Positions 9,294 to 18,168 are shown, numbered from the stretch's first letter. The stretch is DNA of 64,000 nucleotides from CADEEL01 sp050246475 (GCA_050246475.1 JBFWVZ010000002.1:124001-188000), one strand, 5' to 3'. Notes: generated from the letters alone by a model not told the origin. Made by a program: numbers and translations.

Positions 9294-9866
9294 TCACGGG
9301 TTGGCGTCGCCGGGCACATCGTCGAGCGAGCGGAAAAACGTATAGGAAAGCGTGATTTGGCGGACTTCCTCGGTGTCGGGATCCTCCGCCATCGCCGGAT
9401 CCACGTAATAGACGACCGGCATCTCCACCGAGGCGCCCGGCGCGATGGTCTGGGCCTGGAAGCAGAAGCATTCGAGCTTCTGGAAATAGGGCCCGGTCTT
9501 ATGCGGCGTGACGTTGAAGGTGGCCACCGCCGTCACCGGCTGCGCGGAAAGGTTGCGCACCCGATAGAACGCGATGCCCGTCTCCCCGAGGCGCACCGTT
9601 TCGCTGAGTTGCACCGGCTCAAATTCGATCGGCAGGCCGGGCGCGACATTGGCGTCGAAGGTCACTTGCACGGTGCGGTCGAGCACGCGGGCCGCGGCGC
9701 GCTGCGCGACCTGCGTCGTGCCGCCATAGCCCGTGATCTGACAGAAAGCGCGGTAGAGCGGCGGCGCAGCGAACGCGAGGCCCACCATGCCCGCAAACAC
9801 CGCAACGCAAATCGCGGCCGTCAGCGCCATCCGGCGCTGCAGCTTCGGATCGCGCGCGCCGCTCAC
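9294..9866 (-). CDS. ctaG: Cytochrome c oxidase assembly protein CtaG/Cox11
   Basis: 190 residues from GTG 9866, overlapping the stop of the preceding small gene as GTGA. A single N-terminal membrane anchor (about 13-35) precedes the conserved YRAFCQITGYGGT segment and a periplasmic immunoglobulin-like domain. The copper-binding CFCF motif is at residues 133-136. It delivers copper to the CuB centre of subunit I. In this operon it sits between ctaB and ctaE, as in most alphaproteobacteria. Confidence 0.95.
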   Translation of the reverse strand: MSGARDPKLQRRMALTAAICVAVFAGMVGLAFAAPPLYRAFCQITGYGGTTQVAQRAAARVLDRTVQVTFDANVAPGLPIEFEPVQLSETVRLGETGIAFYRVRNLSAQPVTAVATFNVTPHKTGPYFQKLECFCFQAQTIAPGASVEMPVVYYVDPAMAEDPDTEEVRQITLSYTFFRSLDDVPGDANP

Positions 9867-10021
9867 AACGGCCGGTCCAGCACGCCGGCGCGCAATTGCG
9901 CCAACGTGATGATGAAGATGAGCGCCATGAACGCGATGAGCGAGAGCGCGATCCACATATTGCGCCGCTTGCGCGCGCGCTCCTCCTCCGGCGTGAGGCG
10001 AACGGTGTCCGGCTCGCTCAT
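9863..10021 (-). CDS. Small single-pass membrane protein between ctaB and ctaG (CoxF-like)
   Basis: 52 residues, MSEPDTVRLTPEEERARKRR followed by one hydrophobic helix (about 23-41) and a short tail. The ATG overlaps the ctaB stop (ATGA) and its stop overlaps the ctaG start (GTGA), so it is locked into the operon by translational coupling on both sides. Small proteins at this position are common in alphaproteobacterial oxidase operons; I infer an assembly or accessory role. Cytosolic basic residues before the helix predict N-in topology. Confidence 0.85.
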   Translation of the reverse strand: MSEPDTVRLTPEEERARKRRNMWIALSLIAFMALIFIITLAQLRAGVLDRPL

Positions 10022-10902
10022 GCGATGAGGCGTTCGATCAAGAGCGCCGCGAAGAGCGCGAAGAGATAGAGAATCGAAAACGCGAAGAGCGCGCGCGCGT
10101 GCTTCAGATCGTCAGACCGCGCGACGCGCGCGGCGAAGAAGACGAACGCGATCCCGCCCGCCCCGGCGATGGCCGCGTAGGTCCATCCGCCGAGCCCCGT
10201 CGCCACAGGCGCCAGGCCCAGCGGCGCGAGCAAGAGCGAATAAATGAGGATCTGCCTGCGCGTCTCGACCGCGCCGTGCGTCACCGGCAGCATCGGCACC
10301 TTCGCGGCTTTGTAATCCTCCGCCTGGATGAGCGAGAGCGCCCAGAAGTGCGGCGGGGTCCAGAAGAAGATGATCGCCACGAGCAGCAGCGGATCGAGCG
10401 CAAGCGTTCCCGCTTTCGCCGCCCACGCGATCGCCGGCGGCAGCGCGCCGGCCAGCCCGCCGATCACGATGTTTTGCGGCGTCGAGCGCTTGAGCCACAT
10501 CGTGTAAACGACGGCGTAGAAGAAGATCGTGAACGCGAGCAGCGCGGCCGCCAGTACGTTCGCCGCGAGCAGCATGATGAGCGTGGAGATGACGCTCATC
10601 ACGATCCCAAGCGCCAACGCCTCTTCGCCAGCGACGCGCCCCGCAGGAATGGGCCGCGTCCGCGTGCGCGTCATCACGGCGTCGATGTCGGCGTCGAACC
10701 ACATGTTGAGCGCGCCCGCCGCGCCGGCCGCCAGCGCGATCGCGAGAATGCTGGCAAAGCCCAATATCCAATCGCCCGCGCCTGGCGCGACCGCGTAGCC
10801 GACAAGCCCCGTGAACACGACAAGGCTCATCACCCGCGGCTTCAAAAGCGCGAAATAATCGCCGGCTGTCGCGGCGCGGACTGAATAATCGGCGAGGCTC
10901 AT
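10018..10902 (-). CDS. ctaB: Protoheme IX farnesyltransferase (heme O synthase)
   Basis: 294 residues with about eight or nine membrane helices, the size of CyoE/CtaB. It transfers farnesyl to heme b to form heme o, the precursor of heme a. The prenyltransferase Asp-rich motif is NMWFDADIDAVMTRTRTRP (about residues 67-85), and a second motif lies near the TPPHFWALSL stretch. Its start follows a 148-base spacer after ctaD that holds two large inverted repeats. Confidence 0.96.
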   Translation of the reverse strand: MSLADYSVRAATAGDYFALLKPRVMSLVVFTGLVGYAVAPGAGDWILGFASILAIALAAGAAGALNMWFDADIDAVMTRTRTRPIPAGRVAGEEALALGIVMSVISTLIMLLAANVLAAALLAFTIFFYAVVYTMWLKRSTPQNIVIGGLAGALPPAIAWAAKAGTLALDPLLLVAIIFFWTPPHFWALSLIQAEDYKAAKVPMLPVTHGAVETRRQILIYSLLLAPLGLAPVATGLGGWTYAAIAGAGGIAFVFFAARVARSDDLKHARALFAFSILYLFALFAALLIERLIA

Positions 10903-10910
10903 GGCGCTCC

Positions 10911-11042
10911 GTAGCCCCCTCCCCGGAGGGGAGGGGGTATGGGGGTAGGTGAGAACTTAAATCGCAACGCGCTCAGGCGAAACGCGCGAAGCGCCTCATG
11001 TCTCATCCTCACCCCTGCCCCTCTCCCTTCCAGGGAGAGGGG
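10911..11042. repeat. Intergenic inverted repeats between ctaD and ctaB
   Basis: Two hairpins. The first (10911-10939) pairs CCCCCTCCCC with GGGGAGGGGG. The second (11020-11042) pairs CTCTCCCTT-type bases with GGGAGAGG. The same C/G-rich palindrome family recurs at 23391, 25331, 29117 and 59521. Lying inside the oxidase operon, it could act on transcript stability or partial termination between ctaD and ctaB. There is no U-run after either stem. Confidence 0.7.
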
Positions 11043-11050
11043 TGAAAAGC

Positions 11051-12721
11051 TCAGTGATGCTTCTCCGGCTTGATCACCGGCAGCTCGCTGAACTGGTGGA
11101 AGGGCGGCGGCGAGGAGAGCGTCCACTCAAGCGTGGTGGCGCCCTCGCCCCACGGATTGGCGCCCGCGCGCCGGCGCGCGAGGAAGAGATCGAAGAGCAC
11201 GAGGATGAAAACCACGAGCCCGACGAGAGTCACCACATAGCCGATCGAAGAGATGTGGTTCCAATAAGAGAACGCGTCCGGATAATCGATGTAGCGGCGC
11301 GGCATGCCCTGCAGACCAAGGAAATGCTGCGGGAAGAAGATGATGTTGACGCCGATGAACGTCAGCCAGAAGTGGAGCCCACCGAGGAAGCCGTTGTAGC
11401 GATAGCCGCTCATCTTCGGGATCCAATAGTAGAAGCCCGCGAAGATGGTGAAGACCGCGCCGAGCGAGAGCACGTAGTGGAAGTGCGCGACGACGTAATA
11501 GGTATCGTGCAGCGCCGTATCGATGCCGGAGTTCGCAAGCACGACGCCCGTGACGCCCCCGACGGTGAAGAGGAAGATGAAGCCGATCGCCCAAAGCATC
11601 GGCACCTTGAACTCGATGGAGCCGCCCCACATCGTGGCGATCCAGGAGAAGATTTTGATCCCGGTCGGCACCGCGATGATCATCGTGGCGGCGACGAAAT
11701 AGGCCTCGAGATCGAAGCCCATGCCCACCGTGTACATGTGGTGGGCCCACACGATGAAGCCGATGAAGCCGATCGAGACCATCGCGTAGGCCATGCCGAG
11801 ATAACCGAACACGGGCTTCTTCGAGAACGTCGAGACGATCTGAGAGACCATCCCGAAGCCCGGCAGGATGAGAATGTAAACTTCAGGGTGCCCGAAGAAC
11901 CAGAAGAGATGCTGGTACATGACGGGATCGCCCCCGCCGGCGGGCTCGAAGAATTGCGTGCCGAAATTGCGGTCCGTCAGCAGCATGGTGAGCGCGCCCG
12001 CGAGCACAGGCAGCGCCAACAGCAGCAGGAAGACCGTCACGAGGATCGACCACACGAAGAGCGGCATGCGGTGCAGCGTCATGCCCGGCGCGCGCATGTT
12101 GAAGATCGTCGTGATGAAATTGATCGCGCCGAGGATCGAGGAGGCGCCGGCGATGTGCAGCGAGAGGATCAGAAGATCCATCGAAGCGCCGCTATGATGC
12201 GCCATCGAGGTTGAGAGCGGCGGATAAAGCGTCCAGCCGCCGCCGAAGCCTGGATACGTTCCGTTGCCCGGCACCAGCATCGAAATGCAGGCGAGCGCGA
12301 ACGACACCGGCAAGAGCCAGAACGAGATGTTGTTCATGCGCGGGAAGGCCATGTCCGGCGCGCCGATCATCAGCGGCACGATCCAATTGCCGAACCCGCC
12401 GATCATCGCGGGCATCACCATGAAGAAGATCATGATGAGGCCGTGCATGGTCACGGAGACGTTGTAATAATGGTGCGCCGCCGTCTCGTCCGCGATCCAG
12501 GGCAGCATGGTGAGCACTTGCACGCCCGGCTCGGCAAGCTCCCAGCGGATCAGGCCCGAGAGGATCGCCCCAATGATGCCCGCGAAGATCGCGAACACCA
12601 GGTACATCGTGCCGATGTCCTTGTGGTTGGTGGAATAGACCCAGCGCTTCCAATCGTAGAGGCTCGGGCGGTGATCCTCGTCCGCGTGGGCCGCTTCGGC
12701 GTTGGCGTGTTCGGTGGCCAT
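11051..12721 (-). CDS. ctaD: Cytochrome c oxidase subunit I
   Basis: 556 residues with twelve membrane helices. It is the catalytic subunit of aa3 oxidase, holding heme a, the heme a3-CuB centre and proton channels. Visible residues include the WFFGHPEVYILILPGFG CuB helix (His-Pro-Glu-Val-Tyr with the His-Tyr crosslink pair), the HHMYTVG CuB histidines, the HDTYYVVAHFHYVLS heme ligands, and GNWIVPLMIGAPDMAFPRMNN with the D-channel Asn residues. It is cotranscribed with ctaC (17-base gap). Confidence 0.97.
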   Translation of the reverse strand: MATEHANAEAAHADEDHRPSLYDWKRWVYSTNHKDIGTMYLVFAIFAGIIGAILSGLIRWELAEPGVQVLTMLPWIADETAAHHYYNVSVTMHGLIMIFFMVMPAMIGGFGNWIVPLMIGAPDMAFPRMNNISFWLLPVSFALACISMLVPGNGTYPGFGGGWTLYPPLSTSMAHHSGASMDLLILSLHIAGASSILGAINFITTIFNMRAPGMTLHRMPLFVWSILVTVFLLLLALPVLAGALTMLLTDRNFGTQFFEPAGGGDPVMYQHLFWFFGHPEVYILILPGFGMVSQIVSTFSKKPVFGYLGMAYAMVSIGFIGFIVWAHHMYTVGMGFDLEAYFVAATMIIAVPTGIKIFSWIATMWGGSIEFKVPMLWAIGFIFLFTVGGVTGVVLANSGIDTALHDTYYVVAHFHYVLSLGAVFTIFAGFYYWIPKMSGYRYNGFLGGLHFWLTFIGVNIIFFPQHFLGLQGMPRRYIDYPDAFSYWNHISSIGYVVTLVGLVVFILVLFDLFLARRRAGANPWGEGATTLEWTLSSPPPFHQFSELPVIKPEKHH

Positions 12722-12738
12722 GGCTCTTCAGATCCTCT

Positions 12739-13647
12739 TCAACGCGCCGGCTGATCGGCGCGCGCGGCGCCTTCTTCGGCGGGCGCCGTTGCAGGCGTTG
12801 TTGCGGCGGGCGCGGCTTCGGGATCGGCCTGGGCGAGCGTGCCGCCCTGCGAGGCCACCCAGCGCTCGAACTCCTCGCGCGGCACGGCGCGCACCTCGAT
12901 AGGCATGAAGGCGTGGTTGACGCCGCAGAGTTCGGAGCATTGCCCGTAATAGATGCCGGGGCGATCCACCTGGAACCAGCCTTCGTTGACGCGCCCCGGG
13001 ATCGCGTCCTGCTTGATGCCGAACGCGGGGATCGTCCAGGAATGGATGACGTCGTTCGACGTGATCAGCATCCGGATCGGCACGCCGACGGGCACGTAGA
13101 TCGGATTGTCCACCGCCAGAAGACGCGGACGGCCCTGCGCGGCGGCGTCTTCATCCGGCAGCCGGTTGGAGACGACGTTCACGTTCATCCCCTGATACTC
13201 GTACTGCCAGAACCAGGAATTCCCGATCGCCTTGATCGTGAACTCGGCCTGCACCGGCGCACGCTCCTGCTGGTAGAGGATCGGGAAGGAGCGCCACGCG
13301 ATCGCCACGAGAATGAGAACCGGAACGATCGTCCAGATCACTTCGACGAGCATGTTGTGGGTGAACTTGCGCGGCGTCGGATTGGCGCGGCGATTGTAGC
13401 GGATCATCACCCACAGCAAGAGCGCCAGCACGAACACCGAGATGGCGATGATGATCGGCAGCACGAAATTGTGGAAGGCGACGATCTCGGTCATCGCGGG
13501 CGTCGCGGGTTGCTGAAAATCGATCCCGCGATCCACCGGATTCGCCCAGGCGGCCCCCGCCGCACATGTCGCGGCGGCCATCGCCCCCGCAAGCCAACGC
13601 GCCTGCCTCAAAGCCAGTCTCCACGCCAAGGGGCGCTCGTTGTCCAC
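12739..13647 (-). CDS. ctaC: Cytochrome c oxidase subunit II
   Basis: 302 residues from GTG 13647; a TTG at 13629 is possible. The open frame extends far upstream only as antisense of the TPR gene. A signal peptide ends near AAWA, two membrane helices (about 45-70 and 90-110) follow, then a periplasmic cupredoxin domain. The binuclear CuA site is read from YYGQCSELCGVNHAFMP (Cys-x3-Cys-x3-His-x2-Met). It accepts electrons from cytochrome c. The C-terminal tail is Ala/Pro-rich. This is the first gene of the oxidase operon; promoter bases must lie in 13648-13771. Confidence 0.95.
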   Translation of the reverse strand: MDNERPLAWRLALRQARWLAGAMAAATCAAGAAWANPVDRGIDFQQPATPAMTEIVAFHNFVLPIIIAISVFVLALLLWVMIRYNRRANPTPRKFTHNMLVEVIWTIVPVLILVAIAWRSFPILYQQERAPVQAEFTIKAIGNSWFWQYEYQGMNVNVVSNRLPDEDAAAQGRPRLLAVDNPIYVPVGVPIRMLITSNDVIHSWTIPAFGIKQDAIPGRVNEGWFQVDRPGIYYGQCSELCGVNHAFMPIEVRAVPREEFERWVASQGGTLAQADPEAAPAATTPATAPAEEGAARADQPAR

Positions 13648-13771
13648 GCCGCTTTGAATAGAGCGGTATGGCGCTGACGCGCGCCGAGTCCTATACTGCC
13701 CGGGCGCGGCAAAAAGACCGGCTCGAAAGCCGTCCGCCGCGCCAAGGTCCAAATCAGGCGGGGTTGCTAGC

Positions 13772-14446
13772 ATGAGCCGGCGCGGCCTTCCAAGGCGCAT
13801 CCTTCTGGCGTTCACGGCGCTGTTTGGCGCCGCCCTTGCCGCTCCTGAAGCTGCCGCACAGCCGCAGAACCGCCGCCAAGAGGCGCTCGCGCGCACCACG
13901 ATCGGGGGCACCGCGAACGCCGCGCGCTGCTCTTCCGCCGTCACCGGCGGCGACGTCAGCGACGGCACCATCCGCACCTGCACCCGCGCCCTGGAGCGCG
14001 ACCGGCTCACCCGCTCGGACGAATTGCGCGTTCTGCTCAATCGCGGCGTCGCGCATCTCCGGCGCAATGAGGGCCAATTGGCGCTCGCCGATTTCGACGC
14101 CATCCTCGAACAGGACGAGGACCTCGCCGAAGCGCACCTCAACCGCGGCGCCGCGCTCGTCATGCTCGGGCAACCCGCTCCGGCGGTGGCGGCGATCACC
14201 ACGGCGCTCTCGCTGGGCGTCAGGGAGCCGCACAAGGCCTATTACAATCGCGGTGCCGCCCGCGAGGCGCTCGGCGACATACGCGGCGCCTATGACGATT
14301 ACTCCACCGCGCTCGAAATCCAGCCCGATTGGGGCCCGGCCGAGGCCGAGCTCCTCCGTTTCGTGCGCTCCCGTCAGGAACGTCTCGCACAATTGATTGG
14401 CGCGGGCGGCCTTGCGGGTGCATCGCAGGTTGAGACTCAAAACTAG
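13772..14446 (+). CDS. Exported tetratricopeptide-repeat protein
   Basis: 224 residues. A signal peptide (about 1-30, ending AAAQP) is followed by TPR units around residues 80-185, for example VLLNRGVAHLRRNEGQLALA and KAYYNRGAAREALGDIRGAY. TPRs bind other proteins; the partner is unknown. It is divergent from ctaC and followed 12 bases later by a paralogous TPR gene sharing the EPHKAY.NR....A.G..R.AY.DY pattern. The pair arose by tandem duplication. Confidence 0.85.
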   Translation: MSRRGLPRRILLAFTALFGAALAAPEAAAQPQNRRQEALARTTIGGTANAARCSSAVTGGDVSDGTIRTCTRALERDRLTRSDELRVLLNRGVAHLRRNEGQLALADFDAILEQDEDLAEAHLNRGAALVMLGQPAPAVAAITTALSLGVREPHKAYYNRGAAREALGDIRGAYDDYSTALEIQPDWGPAEAELLRFVRSRQERLAQLIGAGGLAGASQVETQN

Positions 14447-14458
14447 GGAGCGAGTCCA

Positions 14459-15010
14459 ATGCGCTATCTGCTCGCCGCCGCCTCCGCCGTTGCGGCTTTT
14501 GGATTTTTGCCGGCCGGCGCGGCCGTGCTCACGATCGGCTCGGGCCCGGCCCATGTGTGCTACGAAGCCGCCCGCGCGGATCGTTCCGATTCCGGCGCGC
14601 TGCAGGAATGCAACCGCGCCATCGACGACCGCGAGCTCACCCCGTTCGACCGCGCGGCCACGCGCGTGAACCGGGGCATCATTCTGATCAACCGGGACGA
14701 CGCAACAGCGGCCTTGGCCGATTTCGACGAAGCGATCCGCCTGCGCCCCAATCTGGGCGAAGCCCACGTGAATCGCGGCGCGGCTCTCATCCTGGCGCAC
14801 GATTACACCGGCGCGGTGGAATCCATCACGCGCGGCCTCACGCTCGATCCCGAGGAGCCGCACAAGGCCTATTTCAATCGCGCCCTCGCCTATGAAGCGA
14901 TGGGCAATGTCCGCGCGGCCTACGCCGATTACCGCCGCGCACAGGAGCTGAGCCCGAGCTGGGATGCGCCGCAGCGCGAACTCGCGCGCTACACGGTCAC
15001 GCAGCGCTAG
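14459..15010 (+). CDS. Exported tetratricopeptide-repeat protein (paralog)
   Basis: 183 residues with an N-terminal signal peptide (about 1-22, ending GAA) and TPR units at about residues 65-165. AGGGAGCGAG precedes the ATG by a few bases. It is clearly related to the preceding gene: the motifs LADFDEAIRLRPNLGEAH.NRGAAL and EPHKAYFNRALAYEAMGNVR align directly. It probably forms an operon with it. The stop overlaps the convergent acyltransferase stop (CTAG). Confidence 0.85.
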   Translation: MRYLLAAASAVAAFGFLPAGAAVLTIGSGPAHVCYEAARADRSDSGALQECNRAIDDRELTPFDRAATRVNRGIILINRDDATAALADFDEAIRLRPNLGEAHVNRGAALILAHDYTGAVESITRGLTLDPEEPHKAYFNRALAYEAMGNVRAAYADYRRAQELSPSWDAPQRELARYTVTQR

Positions 15011-15918
15011 AGCGCGCCCGCGTCGCGCCAGGCCTCTTTGGGCCAGCGCTTGTGCACCCAGAACCATTGGTCCGGCGCTTCGCGGATGCGCGCTTCCATG
15101 AATTGATTGATCCGGCGCACGGCCGCTGGAACCGCGCGCTCGATCGGATCGTCGTAATCGATCGCGATCGGCTCATGCACCGTCACGCGGAAGCGTAAGC
15201 CGTCGATCCGTTTGAGCGTCAACGGCACGAGCGGGCGGCGGTAGCGAATTGCGAGGCGCGTCGGCCCGTCCGCCGTCATCGCGTCATGCCCGAAGAGCGG
15301 CGCGGCGACGCCTTCGTTGTACTTTTGATCGTTCATCAGCACGACGGTTTCGCGCCGCGCCAGCGCGCGCAACAAGCCCATCCCGCCCTCGCGCCCCTTC
15401 GCGGCCTGCAGCGAAATGCCGTAGCGCTTGCGCGTGTCGATAATGCGCTGATCGATGATCGGATTGTTCGCGGGCCGATAGGTGACGTGGCAAACGATCC
15501 CGCTCTCCACCACGGCGACGGCCATGATCTCCCAGTTCGAGAAATGCCCCGCGATGAAAACGGCGCCGGCCGCCTCGGCCTCCTTGAAGCGCTCATTGTG
15601 CGCGACCTCTACCGTGCCGCCGCGCGCTTCGGTGTGGAATTCATGCATGTGCGGAAATTCGCCGAACGTGCGCCCCAGATCGCTCCACATCGCGCGCGCC
15701 ACATCCGCGCGCCACGCTTCGGTTTCGTTCGGATAAGCGAGCCGCAGATTGCGCAGCGCTGTCGTGTGCGCGCTGGAAAGCGGCCCAAACGTGCGCGCGA
15801 ACGCGGCTCCGCGCGCGGAAGCCTTTTCAAGCGTCCACGATCCAAAGAGCGACGTGTACGCGTCGAACCCCGCCGCCTCGATGCGATGCCCCAGCGTGAC
15901 TTTGGTCGAGATCGCCAT
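15007..15918 (-). CDS. Lysophospholipid/lipid A acyltransferase, LpxL family
   Basis: 303 residues of the LpxL/HtrB (LABLAT) superfamily. The catalytic HFSNWE motif (H-x4-E) is at residues 125-130, with the AIRYRRPLVPL and EARIREAPDQWFWVHKRWP segments typical of late lipid A acyltransferases. It would add a secondary acyl chain to lipid A at the inner membrane. It overlaps lpxK by one base (TGATG) and ends the waaA-lpxK cluster, which supports a lipid A role. Acyl-chain specificity cannot be read. Confidence 0.9.
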   Translation of the reverse strand: MAISTKVTLGHRIEAAGFDAYTSLFGSWTLEKASARGAAFARTFGPLSSAHTTALRNLRLAYPNETEAWRADVARAMWSDLGRTFGEFPHMHEFHTEARGGTVEVAHNERFKEAEAAGAVFIAGHFSNWEIMAVAVVESGIVCHVTYRPANNPIIDQRIIDTRKRYGISLQAAKGREGGMGLLRALARRETVVLMNDQKYNEGVAAPLFGHDAMTADGPTRLAIRYRRPLVPLTLKRIDGLRFRVTVHEPIAIDYDDPIERAVPAAVRRINQFMEARIREAPDQWFWVHKRWPKEAWRDAGAL

Positions 15919-16886
15919 CAGCCGCTCATCCGCGCGCGAACGGGCTCAAGCAAGGCCGCGAGCGCCGCCTCATCCGCGAAGCGTGCGCGCACCGGCAGGG
16001 TCGCGATGTTCGCGCGCCGCGCCGGATCGATGCGCACGAAGTCCTTCTCCGTCGTGATGAGCGAGGCGTCGCGCTCGCGTGCGAGCGTTCCTAGCCAATC
16101 GAGATCGCCCGCGCTGAACGGATGATGATCCGAAAACGGCACGGCCTCGGCGATTTCGGCGCCGAGCGCGGCCAGTGTGTCGAAGAACTTTTGCGGACGC
16201 GCGATGCCCGCGAACGCGACGAGCTTACCCGCCGGGGCCGCGCCTTGCGGCTCGACACGCGCGCGCAGCACGCGCCTGCCCTCAAGCCACGAAGGCGCAT
16301 CGCCTTCACCCATCAGCACGAACGCATCGGCGCGCGCGAGGCCGTCTTTCAAACGCTCGCGCAAAGGCCCTGCCGGAAACACGCGCCCATTGCCGATCCC
16401 CGCCTCCGCATCGATCACGACGAGCGAGAGATCCTTGGCCAGCGACGGGTTTTGAAACCCGTCATCCATCACGATGGCGCGCGCGCCCTCGGAGATCGCC
16501 AGGCTCGCGCCCGCCACGCGATCGCGCGAAACGATCGTTGCGCCATCTTGTGCATGGAGCAGCGCTTCATCGCCCACGTCGCGATAATCCGCACTCTGCA
16601 AAACGCGCAGCGGCCCGCGCGCGCGCCCGCCATAGCCGCGCATCAGCACGAACGCGCTTTCGCCAAGAATGCCGCGGACATGGCGAGAGACCGGCGTCTT
16701 CCCCGCGCCGCCCAGCGTCAGATTGCCGACGCACACGACCGGAACGGAAACCCGCGCGCCCGGCTTCTTGTGCCGCCGCGCCGCAACCCATCCGTAAAGC
16801 GCGCCGGCGGGACGCAAGAGCGCTTGCAGCACGGGCGCCTCATCGCGTCCCGCCGCCTGCCCACTCCAGAACTCAGGCGCTCGCAT
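15918..16886 (-). CDS. lpxK: Tetraacyldisaccharide 4'-kinase
   Basis: 322 residues from ATG 16886, 14 bases inside the end of waaA; upstream frame is antisense. It phosphorylates the 4' position of the lipid A disaccharide at the inner membrane. The P-loop GNLTLGGAGKTP lies at residues 54-65, and the conserved DDGFQNPSLAKDLSLVVID stretch follows. The N-terminal membrane-associated segment (ALLRPAGALYGWVAARR) is usual. The order waaA-lpxK-lpxL makes this an outer-membrane assembly unit. Confidence 0.94.
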   Translation of the reverse strand: MRAPEFWSGQAAGRDEAPVLQALLRPAGALYGWVAARRHKKPGARVSVPVVCVGNLTLGGAGKTPVSRHVRGILGESAFVLMRGYGGRARGPLRVLQSADYRDVGDEALLHAQDGATIVSRDRVAGASLAISEGARAIVMDDGFQNPSLAKDLSLVVIDAEAGIGNGRVFPAGPLRERLKDGLARADAFVLMGEGDAPSWLEGRRVLRARVEPQGAAPAGKLVAFAGIARPQKFFDTLAALGAEIAEAVPFSDHHPFSAGDLDWLGTLARERDASLITTEKDFVRIDPARRANIATLPVRARFADEAALAALLEPVRARMSG

Positions 16887-18168
16887 GCGCGCGCTGCGTT
16901 TCACTCGGCGCCGGCAAGCGCGCCATGAGCGCGTCGATGGTGGCTTGAAGCGCGGGCGCGCCTTGATCCGCCACGCGCCGCGCCGCTTCGACAAGCGCGC
17001 GCCGCCCCTTCTCATCGGCCCAGAAATGCATCACCGCCGCTTCGACATCCTCCGGCCGCTCCACGCGCCACGCGCCGTCCGCCTGCGCGAGCGCTTCGTA
17101 GAGATCGGCGAAGCTATCCACGAACGGGCCGAAGAGAATGGCGCTGCCCAAGCGCGCGGGCTCGATCGGATTGTGCCCGCGCAAGCCCGGCTGCAAGCTC
17201 CCCGCCACCAGCGAAACCGGCGCCGCCGCATAGAAGAGCCCAAGCTCACCAATGGTGTCGACGATATAGATTCGCGAATCTCCGATACGCTGCCCTTTCG
17301 AGCGGCGCGGCGCGCGCCCGAGCGCGTTCGACACGTCCTGCCCACGCTCCGGATGGCGAAGCGCCAGGATCAACAACGCGTTCGCATGGCGCATGCGCAA
17401 TCGCTCATGCACGCCCGCGAGAATATCCTCTTCGCCGATATGCGTGCTGGCGGCGAGCCACACCGGCCGCTCTGCGATCTCGGCTTTGAGCGAAGCGAGC
17501 GCATGCTCGTCCACGCGCGGCGGCGCCGCGGCGAGCTTCAGATTCCCAACGAGCGGCACGTTTCGCCCCGTCAGCGCGGAGAGCCCCTCCGCCGTGCGCG
17601 CATCCGAAGCCAGGATCGGATCGAACGCGGCCAACACGCGCGCCGCGCTCTGCTTCGCGCGCCGCCAGCCTGAGAGCGTCTTTTCGCTCACCCGCGCATT
17701 GACGAGCGCCAGCGGCACGCCCGCCGCCTGCGCCTCGATCGCGAGGTTCGGCCAGATCTCGCTTTCGACGAAGACACCAAGATCGGGCCGCCAATGCGCG
17801 AGAAAGGAACGCACCGCATCGAGCCGGTCCATCGGCGCATATTGATGGATTGCGTCCGGCGCCCGGCGCGCGAATACCTCGGCGGATGTCCGCGTGCCGG
17901 TGGTGATGAGAAACGAAAGCGCCGGATCGCGCGCGGCGAGTTCGCTCTGCACCTGCAGCACGACGCCCAGCTCCCCCACGCTCGCGCCGTGCAGCCACAC
18001 GAGCCGCCCATCCGGGCGCGCCGCGCTTGCTTCGCCATAGCGCTCGCGCAGCCGCGCGCGATCCTCCTTGCCCGCTTGCGCGCGCAGCGAAAGCCACGTC
18101 GAGAGCGCGGGGCCGAGCACGCGCGTCGCGCCGCGATAAAGCGAAAGCGCGGGCGGATGTGCACTCAC
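16873..18168 (-). CDS. waaA: 3-deoxy-D-manno-octulosonic acid transferase
   Basis: 431 residues from GTG 18168, overlapping the DUF374 stop as GTGA. It adds Kdo to lipid IVA. An N-terminal membrane helix is followed by the GT30 acceptor domain with the WLHGASVGELG motif holding the catalytic Glu (about residue 66). The C-terminal donor-binding domain contains LVAGSLQPGLRGHNPIEPA, the conserved GG(S/N)-like nucleotide-sugar site. It is coupled to lpxK downstream. Confidence 0.94.
   Translation of the reverse strand: MSAHPPALSLYRGATRVLGPALSTWLSLRAQAGKEDRARLRERYGEASAARPDGRLVWLHGASVGELGVVLQVQSELAARDPALSFLITTGTRTSAEVFARRAPDAIHQYAPMDRLDAVRSFLAHWRPDLGVFVESEIWPNLAIEAQAAGVPLALVNARVSEKTLSGWRRAKQSAARVLAAFDPILASDARTAEGLSALTGRNVPLVGNLKLAAAPPRVDEHALASLKAEIAERPVWLAASTHIGEEDILAGVHERLRMRHANALLILALRHPERGQDVSNALGRAPRRSKGQRIGDSRIYIVDTIGELGLFYAAAPVSLVAGSLQPGLRGHNPIEPARLGSAILFGPFVDSFADLYEALAQADGAWRVERPEDVEAAVMHFWADEKGRRALVEAARRVADQGAPALQATIDALMARLPAPSETQRAHASA

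Noticed and set aside
11042..12214. Long plus-strand open frame opposite ctaD
   Set aside because: Shadow of the minus-strand cytochrome oxidase gene caused by high GC; it is His/Glu/Arg-rich with no family features.
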